In this document: in pieces, positions 37,801 to 49,800 of the stretch
Position numbering within the stretch: the first letter of the stretch is position 1
How the letters are laid out: each line of letters opens with the position of its first letter
From: Larus michahellis
Taxonomy: Eukaryota; Chordata; Aves; Charadriiformes; Laridae
Direction of reading: 5' to 3'
NCBI RefSeq assembly: GCF_964199755.1
Contig: NC_133900.1
Coordinates: forward strand, 24,343,701-24,407,700
DNA: 64,000 nucleotides
Program-made: the position numbers and the translations under genes
The notes under the pieces: generated by a model
The model's input: only the letters and a program-made list of their open reading frames with translations
The model's database searches: none
Told to the model about the DNA's origin: nothing

Positions 37801-40800
37801 GAAGGGGACAGGTGCCATGTCAGAAAGGTGCCCAACGGTATGCTGATGAACCAGAATGGAAAGAAATTGCATACTTGAGTCTTAGGATACTTGTTTTGTT
37901 GGACTTCCTGACTTCCTGATAAGAAAGTGTGTACATAGGTGCTGTGGTTTAACCCCAGACAGCAACTAAGCACCACGAAGCTGCCCACTCACAATCCCAG
38001 CCCCCGGTGGGACAGGGGAGAGAATCACAAGAGTAAATGTGAGAAAACTCATGGGCTGAGATAAAGACAGTTTAATTGGTAAAGAAAAAGCTGTGCACAC
38101 AAGCAAAGCAAAACAAGAATTTCATTCACTGTTTCCCATCAGCGGGCAGGTGTTCAGCCATCTCCATGAAAGCAGGGCTCCATCATGTGTAATAGTTACT
38201 TGGGAAGACAAAACACCATCACTCCTAACATCTCCTACTTCCTTCTTCCCCCAGCTTTCTATACTGAGCATGATGTCATATGGCACAGAATATTCCTTTG
38301 GTCAGTTGGGGTCAGCTGTCCTGGCTGTGTCTCCACCCAACTTCTTGTGCACTCCTGGCCTACTCGCTGGTGGGGCCGTGTGAAGAACAGAAAAGCCCTT
38401 GACTGCTTAGCAACAATAAGAAACACCAGTGTGCTATCAACACCATTTTCATTCCAAATCCAAAACATAGCGCTACACCAGCTGCTAGTAAGAAAGTCAA
38501 CTCTGTCCCATTTGAAACCATTACAACAGGGCTTCTTCAAGCCTATTTGCTGTCCCAAATAGGAACATGTACTGAAAACTTGGTTTCCTGTCAGCATAGG
38601 TTTTTGAACCCTCTTTTTCATCTGAAAAAAAACCAAACAGATGAACAGGGGATGGAGAAGTCTTTTAGATGACTCCAGTGGTGAGTTATGCAGAGGTTAA
38701 CATGGGTTGTTGTACAGCTGACTGCACCATTAGCCCTGCGCTGCACAGAGTTAGAGACCAATAGACTTGACTGAAGCCAGCTGAGACAGCCAGAACTTCA
38801 GGGCTGCAGCTTTCCCTCTGCCTGTGCTCGTGTGTGGTGCTGGGCTCCTGACTCTGCCTGTCCATCCCACTCCTGGGCAGCACACCCTCTCCTTGCTCAG
38901 GGATGTCGCAGGCATAGGAGGTTCTTGGTTTCTGTGCCATCAGAAAGGTAGTAGTGGTTGTGTGAAACTGAAGGACTTTGGAGTGGCAAAGAAGGAAGAT
39001 AAAGGAAAGTAACTGTGGAAGACTGGCTGGGAAGCAATTAGAATTAAGATGTACGTTTGTGCATGTGCAAGAGCTGAATATCAGATTTTAACCTTTTTTA
39101 ATTCCTCTTAAGCTCGATTTAAACGGACTGCTTTTGTGTGAGGCAGTGTGTTTGAATTTAACATGGAACTTGGGACTTCCAGCTGTGGTTAGTGATGCTC
39201 AATGTCATGCAATAGGCTGGGGGGAGCTTCTGCAATAGGAAAATGTGATGAAAGAGGCAGACCTGGCTCACTGGCACGTGTAACACTGCACTTGCGCCAC
39301 CGTCCGTTGTAGCTGCGTCTCTGCTGTGCTTCATCTTCACTCTGCAATTCACTTCAGCTCCAGTGCACAGTGATTTTGTCTATCTTGAATGCACTTTTCC
39401 TTCTTCCTCCGAGATTTATGGCTGTGTTAAAAGTGCCAGCATGCAAACGTTTTGTGTTCACTTCTTTGCATCTCGTTTTGTGAAACCCTTTAGACTTTTT
39501 TATTGTTTTGTTTTCCATGATTGGTATTTCTTTGTTCGATTCAGGTTAGAATTGCCCCTACTGTCACTACCTGGAGTAACAAAACTCCTACTGCCCTTCC
39601 CAGTCATCCTCCTGCAGGCTGTCCCTCTGACACACAGGTATAACCTTCATTATTCCTATCTGAGCCCCTGCTCCACCCCAGTATGTGCCCTGGTATAGTC
39701 TGTGTGCTCGACACAGCCTGGTATGGATAGGCGGAAGGAGCAGCTTCCACATGTGCTCTGGTTTTGCTCCTCTGTGTCTCATGTTACTTTTTTTTTTTTT
39801 ACCAATGCTCAGATGAGTGGCTCTGGAAAGCCTTGAGTTGGGAGCTCAAGAGCCTGGGAACCCGAGCCCCCTCCCCCAGCCCTTGCTTCCCACTGGAATG
39901 TTTAAAGTGTGATGATACTTTTTCCTTTCCCTCTTTCCCATGGAAATTAGAAGCTTCAGAGTTAACACGTTGTTTAGTTGAAAGCTGTGGATGGCAAGGT
40001 GCTCTTGGACTGCCTGAATAACAGGCAGTGCTGGCAAGGACCTCTTCCTTGTGCGGGAAGGTATGTGCTGCTGCTGAAGTCGCTGCACATATACAGGCTG
40101 TGCATTTGGTGTTACGCTGGGCACCCTAAGGCACTGGGGTGGCTGGAGACATTTGTCCCTGTGCTGGTGGCTCTTCCAGGGAATGTGGTTTCAGGCCTTG
40201 AACTGTGAACTGATCATTTTGTTACAGTTCTGCTTCAGCACTGCATTACCGTTGGTGACTAAATCCTATCTCCCCCTACCCTTTTTCCTGCAATCTTTTT
40301 ACAGGGAGACAACCCACCTCCTCCAGGGTTTATCATGCCAGGTGCTGTTAACCCCAACATGCCACCGCAGCAAGCCACACCTCCCAATTACAGCATGTAC
40401 TCACAAGCAGGGACCCGGCCAACGTACCCGCAGAGTGAGTAGCAGCAGCTCCCTTCTCCCTCCCACCTGGGTGGGCTAGCCAAGCGATGAGGCCACATTT
40501 ACTTGGGGATAGCCAGTCCCCTCCTTGGTGTTGGGAGAGTTCAGACCAAGGCAGTCTCACATTTCTTGGGGGGTGGAAGAAAAACTCCTGAGATGACATA
40601 TGAGGATTGCCATTTCTTGGTGGGGTCCAGACATCAGGCACCCTCTGTCAGACACTGTTTCCTCTGCTGAGAAGGTGTCTGCCACAGCTCCTAAACTCAT
40701 TCCTCAGCTGGCCCTTCCCAAGGGGTCAGAAACCCTCCAGTGTGATTCCTGGAGAAGTGGCACGGGCCTGGCAAAGAGGGACCCAACTCATCTGTGTGCA

Positions 40801-43800
40801 GCTGGGCCATCCAGTTCTCGTTGGGACTCCATGAAGATGGGAAAGGGGATGAGGAGACAAGGGCAGTAGTAGAGGTGAGTGAGGAGGGAGGGGGGCAGAG
40901 CACTGATACACTCAAAGCAAGGGACTGAAAGTACAGGCACTAGGGAGGAAAATATGGGCATAGATGGTCAGAGAAGAGGCAGTGAAGTTAAGCTGCAGAG
41001 CCTGTAGTGAAAGGCTGTGAGCTTGCATTCACTTCCAGAGACTGCTGTTCACTTCCTTGGCCAAGACTTTCCCTTTTTGCAAACCTGGGACAGGGTTTTC
41101 CCTTCCCTGAGAGGCACCGTGAGGATTGCAGTGGTCCGGAAAACAGCCACAGCAACGTCCATATGCTGCGGCCCCACCGCAGGTGTCATGGTGGCTCTGG
41201 GCAGGAGAGGCTGGGGAACAATGGGAGCTCTTACAGCCAAGGTGGTCCTTTCTCTGGCTCCCCGCTCCCAATGGCGGGCTGAGATGTGAAGCAGTCCTGC
41301 AGGTGCAGGCAGAGTTGTGGGAGCCAGGAGTTGGCTGGGCAGGTAAGTGGTTTGAGGGGGAAGGGGCAGGAAGAGAGGAGGTGGAGAAGGAAGCGGAGGC
41401 AGATGAAACCTGCTCCTCTGTTATGAACTCACTGACAATGTTTTTTCTCCCTGTTTGTAGCATATCAGGCCACACAGCAGTACTCTTGTGGAACAGGGGG
41501 ACCAGCTCTCTATCAGCCTCAGCAGCCTATCGCTGTCCCTGCTTCAGCCTCCTACCCGACCCCTGCCCCTAACACCACCCCTCCCTACCTGCCCTCTGCC
41601 CCTGCCCATTCCATGCCCTCCCCACTGTACCCTGGGCAGCCTCAACCCTCCCCAACAAGCCTGAATCCTGTCTCTTCCTTCCCTCTTCCTCCTTCTGGCA
41701 CATCTTTTCAGCATGGCAGGCCAGGACCTCCAGCAACTTCTGTGGCTTATGCATTACCTACTGGACCAACAGGTACTCTGCCTGCAACCAGTGACCTTCC
41801 TGCATCCCAGAGAACAGGTCTGCGCTTGGACGGGGGGGCAGGCAGGGAGGGGGAGGGTTTTGCTTTATTACTCACTCCGTTAAATGTGCACCTTTTCCTT
41901 GAGAATGCTCTGTACAAAGTTTGCTTGTGCTTAGAGGTCAATTCAAAGCATTTCTAAAACACATCATCTTCCCTGTGCATCTGGCAGTGATACAGCTATG
42001 GTGCTGCAGTGAGCACTTGCTGAGCAGTGAGGGCAGTCTCTTTTGCAAGTCAGACCTTGCCACAAACTCGGCTTTTGTCTTGCCCCAGACAGGGTGTTCT
42101 ACAGCATTGACCTGTTATGAGGCTGTCGTATACTCTGGATGTATGGTGGCTCAGTTTTAACCTTGTGAGGCTGGCGTCAGAACCTGATAGGTAACTGGAG
42201 AGCAAAATACAAAAATGAGCAAGTTTTCTTAATTGCTGCAGAGAAGACGATCCCAATTCTCCTCACGGAACAATTTTGCAAATGTAATTTTTCTCAGTGT
42301 GCCTGGTTTGTGTGCAGCATTTCAAGCCCCAGATTGGCAGCATACTCAAACAGCTTTTCCTGTGGCTCACTTCCATTATTTTTTTCCTAACCACTTAATG
42401 TGGTGGGATTTACTGTAGCTGTGAATGCCTTAAAAGAGAATCAGAAGTGATTTAGAAATGCTTTTACGTGTCTCTTTCCTGAATGTTAATAAAAAGCATG
42501 TGTGTGTGGCTGACACATAAGAGCATGTTTGAGCATGCATGGTGAGAGAGCACGCACTGAGGTGGGGCGCAGTGTCTCCCTGTGACTGCCTGGATGTAAC
42601 TGTTTGCTGTGGGACAGTGACCTCGCTTGTGATAACAAAGCTGTCTCTTCACTTAGCAGCCTGTGAAACAACAGCTTTGCATACGTCAGACTGTGCAGGA
42701 AGTATGAGCGGTCCTTTTCTAAACCTGGCCATAAACATACTTCACATCCAGGTGGTCTGGCTGGAGAGTCAAGGACCAGATCTCATAAGCTGGGAGTAGA
42801 GGGAACGTTAGGCAGAATTTGAGGGATGTTCCAGGGATCCTGACTCTGCTGACAGACCCTAAGGACCCCACTGTGACTCTCTTAAGAGTTAGGGATGATG
42901 TGGTGCAGAAAAGGCATATTGCTTATGAGTAGATACTCCTGGCGTCTGTGAGGCTGGGAGCCCACACCTCTGGCATTGCCTTCACACGCACACACACACA
43001 CACACACTCACACTCGTGTTTTGGGGAGAAATGGTCTTTTGCTCTATCAAATAATAGAGAGGACTGATGTAGGGCAGCTGCTAGGGCTACAAGGGGAGAA
43101 GAGGCCTTTTCCCTCTGTCCTGCAGCCAGATTCAGTGTCCTCTCTGTTCTTGGAGATGTTGTACTGTGACGTCTCCTGACCCTATGTTACAGGGCATGTC
43201 AAACTTGTATCTCTAAGAGAGAGGAATTATTGAATTGGACCGAGGAAGAGGTGTTGGATAGGATTCTAGGCCTGGGATGTGAAACAGCAGCATAGCATGC
43301 AGACAGCATAGCTTCTGCACCTCCAAATAAATGAAAGGAACAAGGACATTGTTCCTTATTATCCGTTTTACTAGTCGCGTTGCTGGCAGGCACTTCAGAT
43401 CTGTCACTTGCTAAGTTTCTTGAATTAACAGTGAAGTGACATAGTCCTTGTGGTGCGCTTAGGGTGGGTGAAGTTCTGTACTCTGGATAATAGAAATTAG
43501 CAACATTAATGACAATACCGATCATTGAGTAATCGACATAGACAGTAGTGTAATACATCTTGCCAATGTCACCTATGCAGAGGTGGACTCCAGGGCACGG
43601 TGAGTTGCCAAGGCCAGGTGGCTCATGTGTGGGCTGCTGGCACGCAACGGCTGCCTCCAGCTGGAGAACTATGGAAAAAAAAAAAGATAAGAGGTATCTG
43701 AGGAACACACTCTGTCCTCTTCCAATTTTTGTATTATGCCTTTCAAAAAAGCATATGAACAAGAAGGAAAAAACCCTTTCTTTGTAAATGCAGAAATGAC

Positions 43801-46800
43801 AGCGTACATGCTTAATATGCTCAACCACCAACATATTTTCCAGAGTAGCCGCATTGCTTAGCAAAGGACGCCTTGGCTTGAGATCCTAAAGAACCACAGA
43901 AATCCGCAGCCAGATGTAGATCTCACCTGTAACTCTGAATGTTCCAGTGCAGAGCATATAGTGATGCTGATCTTGGCTTTGAAGTGGTGTGCTTTTGTGT
44001 GTGGTGATGATCTAATCTGGGAAAATCATGTTTCACTTTGCAAATGTGATTCATCTAAAAGCAGGGATAAGGGAGGAAGGAAAAAAGATCTCAAATTTGA
44101 AGTCTTGAAAATCACCTGACCTTTGAACTGCCTTGGATTTAAAGATGCACTTTAAAAAGAAGCAGTTCTACAAATATCTTCTGGGTTTTGAAAATGCATA
44201 GAACATTAGTAAGTTAAGCTGTGCTTGCAGTTCCATTAAGCCAGAAAAGCCCACATTTAATTTCTTTTTCAACCTATCGCTTTTTTTTGGTGATAGATCT
44301 TTGAACCTGCTTTCAAGGGAGTTTTAATTTTCAGTCTTGCATCTTACTTGAAATTGTGATAGAGCAATTCTGAGCTAAGGGAAGGGTTTACACCAGAACT
44401 ATTAAGTGCATCAGACCAGCCCCAGAGATAGGAGTTATCTCACCCCAATATTCCTCTTCTCTTTGAAATGGCAAAGGCTTTGTTACTGTGTTTTGCCTTT
44501 TGGATTTGTTGCTCAGTCTGAGCAGGCAACATGTCTTTTCGCATGGTGTAAAGCTGCTGTGTGAGCATTTGCTGGGCTGCATGCAGTTGAGAGCACACCT
44601 TGATTTGGGAAGATACTTAACATCCACCTTGAAGTCAAGTACTTTAAGCATCTCCTGAAAAGCTTTTGGGAATGGTAAAATGATGGTGAGAAGATTGTTG
44701 CTGAGAGTAGTGGTCTGTTGGCTGCGCTGGCTGTTAGGAATAGAAAATGAGAACAGCAGAAGAGATAAGAAAGTGGAACAGGACTCTGCAACGTTTGTTA
44801 GAAACAACTAGAAACACTGATTTACTGCATGGAAAGAGCAACAGACTTCTATTCAGGGAAGGCATATAAAAGCAATTCCACAGGGTGGTTTGGACAAATG
44901 ACTTGTCTCTGAACTGGCATTGTAATTAGTTTTGGTGTTTTTTCTCCTGACTTCTCGTGATTATTGAAACTAAATTGCTAATCCAAAACTAAAGATCATT
45001 TGTTTTATTATTTTCGAAGAAAATCTTTTTTTAGTTCTCTTTGCATTTTATCTGCAGAAAGCCTACCAACTCAAGACCAGGCCTCTCCCTTCGCAGGTGA
45101 ACTAGGTACCACCTAACCTGAAAATAATTACAGCCACTACCTGAAATTAATTGAACAGACATCAGTAATGCATATGTTCTTCAGAGAACATTAAGTGCGA
45201 TGCTGTTTGCCAATTTGACTTTAATCAAATCAATTTTTAATTCCTTAATTAAAACCAATAACAACATATCTGGAGTTTTTAACCACAGAAACAAATGCTG
45301 ATTTTCCCTTTTTAAAGCACAATGTTCCAGGAAGTTAACAGCAGTAAAATCTGGGAGATTTTCTTAACATGTCACCACTGCCAGTACTGCAGAAGTTAGA
45401 CTTCCTGTATCAGAAATACTCTGGGATTTTCTGTATAGGGAGGAATAGAGGAGCCCCTGGGGCGCATGGCTGTCAGGAGATGGCACTGCCTTTGGTTAAA
45501 GAGAAAGCAGATATGAAAGGGGTTTAAAATTGTTTTTCATTTGCCCCTTTAACATGCTTTGGATGTGGAACTTGTTTACAAAAAGCTCAGGAGCATATGA
45601 AATTTCAGATAAATTGAGCAAATTCTGCAGTGATGTTAAGCTCTGCTGTCAAAGGTGACTTCATCATCTGCTAAATGAAAAACACTGTGGTGAAAAAGTC
45701 CATTGAGCAGGGATTTGGTTTTGTTGGCTTTTTGTGGCTTTGTGCAATAAATCCTGATTACTCAGTGAGGCCACGGTAATGCTGAAATATAATGCTGTGG
45801 TCCCAATTACGTGTGCTCCATGATGAGATGGAGAACTATTTCTAATGCACTAATGTGAGCTTTGGTGTACAAATCTTGCAGCTGCACGGAGCGTGCTTTC
45901 TCGGAAGAGCAGAAGGTTTGGTACAGAACAACACCCCGGACACAGAGGGAATCTGCTCAGACATCCTCTGTGCTTCTTCCGGTTTCAAAGAAATTCCCCT
46001 TGGTGCAAAACTCTAGATTTTGCCACCTTGCTCCAGCAACTCTGCTCTGCTTTTGGGACACAAAGCATCATAAACATGCTGTAGCTGGCAGGGGAAGCCT
46101 GGTTTTATTGCTCTTTTGTGTCTCCAGGGCAGTTGGCTGGATCTGGCCTGACGTGTTTAAGGCTGCTGTTGCCTCTTACGCCTCTTCTTTCTGTGTTGTG
46201 CTGCTGGGGAACACATCTTAACTGTCACGTATAAATCCATCATGGGACGCAATCACAGCAGCAGCTCTTGGGAAATAGATGCAGCTTAATGTTCTTATTC
46301 ACCCGTGATTTCTGACATCTCTGCTGCTGATTAATGTTTATAATGATGTTATGGTGATCATGGGAAAAAAAAAAGTTCAAAACTGGTTCTCGTTTCTTCT
46401 CATGTGATACAGAGGGGAGAAACTTTCACCAGTAACTGAAGTCTGTGTAGCAGAGCTGTGTTTTGGGCATGGTAGGCAACTGCCTGCCTTTTCAAAGGGC
46501 GTGCCTGCTCAAAGTTTTTTTCCCTGCAACAGAAGAAAAAGTTAATTATAAATAAATAAAAAAAAGAATCAACTTCTGTCAAACCTGAGAAGAGTTAGTC
46601 AAGATGCAAACCTGCACAGTGGGCGCAGAGCCCAAAGGGTCTGATGGCTGGGGTGTTGGGGGGCTCTGGCTGGCTCAGGAGCTGTTCTGGCCCCTAGTGA
46701 AGGGCAGAGGAGCAGGCAGGTGAGGGCGGGATGTAGCCAGTCGAGCTGTGGTGGGGAGCGGGCCCAGCTGAGCTCAAGAAGACATCACTGCTCTCCTCTG

Positions 46801-49800
46801 AGGTACTGACAATCTCTGTTTTTTTCTCTGTCCCAGGGCCTCAGAACGGCTGGAACGACCCTCCCGCCCTAAACAGAGCTGCCAAGAAGAAGAAGGTACT
46901 CTAGGAAATCCTGTCTTGACACAATTGAGCGCTCACCACTTGAAAAGCAGTAACTTAAGCTGCTCCTGGGAAACTTGTTGGCAGGAAAAGGATAAAAAAA
47001 GGGTTAGCAGCAAACAAAAGCTGCGCCTTATGAGGAGAAATGGCCATTATGCCTCTCCAACATGCATTCTCTCTCAAAATACTTAAGCCTCTAAAGAGAT
47101 GGTGGCTTTTTGCTAAAGTTGTGGTTGTTAATAACAACACTGATCCTGGTTTGAGGGAAGAAAATACCTCAGATTGTTTTCATCTGCAGTAGAGCAGATG
47201 AGTTTTGCAGGAGATGATACTTACGTGAAATGACGAGGCTGTGCAAATTGTTACAGATTACTGACTTTACTGGAGCTGAAAGCAATTTATCCTGATTAAG
47301 GGTCTGACCCTGAGAGATCTGCTGAGAGTAAGACAATTTTTGTGATGGAGACAATGTAGTTTTGTACAACGGATTTAGATTGCAGCAGGACAGAATAGCT
47401 GGGGACACTTGGCACAGAGCAGAGCGACCCTTTTCATCTCCTGGTGCTGCTGTAGTCTTGTGTATCTCCACGGCAGTCAGTGTCATCTGCTGCTCTCTGA
47501 GCCTGGTGCATTTGGGAAGCAAGAGTCAGTCTGGGGTGTGTAAAGTGTGGGGAGGGAAAAAAAAAGTTGGAGCAGGCAAGATAAGGTCTGGGTAAAGGTG
47601 AAGGCAGAAGTTTCTCTTACCCTTTGGGTTTTGGTCTCTGCAGTTACAAGATTAAGAAGCTTTTGGAGGGTTGATACGGGATACCTTGTGTGTTCCTGAC
47701 TGCCCCAGTGCTGGGAGGTTTGTGGCACAGCAGCCGGTTTGTTGCCTTTCAGTGCTTCAGGCTCTTAAGTAGAAGGAGAAAAGTTGTCAGTGAGAATAAT
47801 TGCTGGACCTGAGAGCTCAAGAAGCAGCCTTCTGCAAACAAGTGTTTTGGGTTTTTTTGCTACCACTGTGTGTGGGTGTCAGCCAGAATTTCCATCATAG
47901 CCAGAGCATGAGGGTTGGCTCCCTTCTAAATGAGGAGTCATGTTTGTTGCATTCCCTGTTGGGTATTCAACAAACCTCTGTCAGAAATGTTTCTGTATTT
48001 TTTTCCTTGTATGTCCACTGTATGAGGCAGTGGTTTAGGTTATTATAAAATGACTCACACGTGGGCTATTGTAAAATAGAAGAACTGTCTGGCATTTCAA
48101 GCCACAGCATAATTTGCAACTGTTTTCTACCTAACCAAGAATTTATCTACCACTCAAAGGTTTATTGCTGTGATTCATTGCTTTTATAACTGACTTTGCT
48201 GGATTGGGAATATTTCTCTTGCTGTCCCAAACCACTAGTTTAATTCTGGCATCATTCATTCAGCATAGCATTCAGGGTTCTGTAATCTTTTTTTCCATGC
48301 ACACCCAACAAAATTTGTGTATTCTCATGGGAACTCTTTCTTTTCTTTGGATTCCTGTATGATGCACAGCTCATTTTGTTGTTTCTTCCCTCTACCAAAT
48401 ATTTCCAAAAAGCCCCTGTGTAAAGGCTGGCAGATGCTTAGGGATGAATCTGAAACGCACTCATAATCTGACTTAGCTCAAACCTGTTTGCCAGAAGCTT
48501 GAAAGGCTTTCAGAAGCTTTATTGGTGTGTGTTGCTAGCTGTGACCTATGTACTGCATGGACAAAAACGTACCATTGAAAGCGAGACACAAAATTCTAAA
48601 TATAATGACCCAATAGTAAGAACAGATGTGGGTGTTGGTTAGTTTTCGTTAGTGCAACTCTTCTGTTAGTCCTGGTCTGCCAGACCTCTGTTTTGTACCT
48701 TTAGGAGCAGGAGGGTGGCTCTGATTTGGTGCAGCTGTAGTCAGCTCTTGTGGCCAGGGGCAGGTTGGGCAGACTGCTCCTGCTGCCTGTGGGCAGGAGG
48801 ACAGGCAGAGCGCACAGCCTGGAAATGCTGGAGGATATTACTGCCCCAGGGCACTTCTTAGTGTGCAGCTGCAGCCAGAGGAATGGGTTTGTTTACCTGC
48901 ATTGCCTGCCGTTGTTATTTCTATATCCTGGGGGCTCAGTGCTCTGCTTGGCTGCAGTTTGGGAAGTCTGCAAGAGCTGGGTGTTGTGCTCTGCCTGCAG
49001 CAGCCATGACAGTGTAAATGTGCTATTTGCTTTTTCCCCAGGTTCCTGATAACTTCCTTCCCCCGGTTCCCATCACCTCCCCCATCATGAGCCCGCTGGC
49101 AGATCCGCAGTCTCAGATGCAGCCGGCTCCGGCAGCACCCACGGGCGCACCCAGCTTCCAGGCTCCACACCTCCCTGCAGGGCAGCCGGTGCTGCAGGGT
49201 GGCTACCCGCCTGCTCCCCAGACCCTGGGGCCATGCATCGTGCCACCTGCTGCTTCCAAACCCAGCACGGAGGGGGCCCCTGGGGCCCCAATCGGCAATG
49301 CCATCCAGGTAACGTAGCCCCAGCATTGCACGGTTTTGGTTTGTTACATCAGCAGAGACTTGCAGGCTGGGATCCTACTGGCCAGGTATTTCTTGTACTT
49401 CCAAAGTGTACTGCAGAGTTTCTAGTCGCTAGCTTTGCACCAGGCTGGTATTTTGCTACCGTAATCTCCACCTAGACACTACCTCTTTGCAGTTAATACT
49501 CTAGTCAGTATGGACCAACAACCTGCTTCCTTCTGCAACTTGACAGCTCTCTAGAGGTAGCAATGGCAGATGCTGATAATGTCACCTCCACACACCCACA
49601 GGGAAGAAACAGGAGTTGTGCCAAGCTGGCTAATAATGCCACTTGGTTTAATTGGAAACAACATGTGGTCACAGTGGCCTGGAAAAGCCTCACCTGCTCT
49701 CTGTTTCTCAGCATGTGCAGGCACTGCCAACAGAGAAGATTACCAAGAAGCCCATCCCTGAGGAGCACCTTATTCTGAAGACTACGTTTGAAGCTCTTAT

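Larger units (their letters stand above)
41818..46836 (+). other. SEC31A intron between exons at 41461 and 46837
   Basis: A 5-kb interval containing the 39-nt cassette exon (45058-45096) and a CA microsatellite. The donor at its start is weak (ACAG|GTCTGC). A 221-codon antisense open frame at 43199-43864 has no recognisable content. Nothing else is supported. Confidence 0.6.

Noticed and set aside
43199-43864. 221-codon minus-strand open frame in a SEC31A intron
   Set aside because: No recognisable domain, Phe/Ser-rich composition typical of chance frames, no splice or promoter context.
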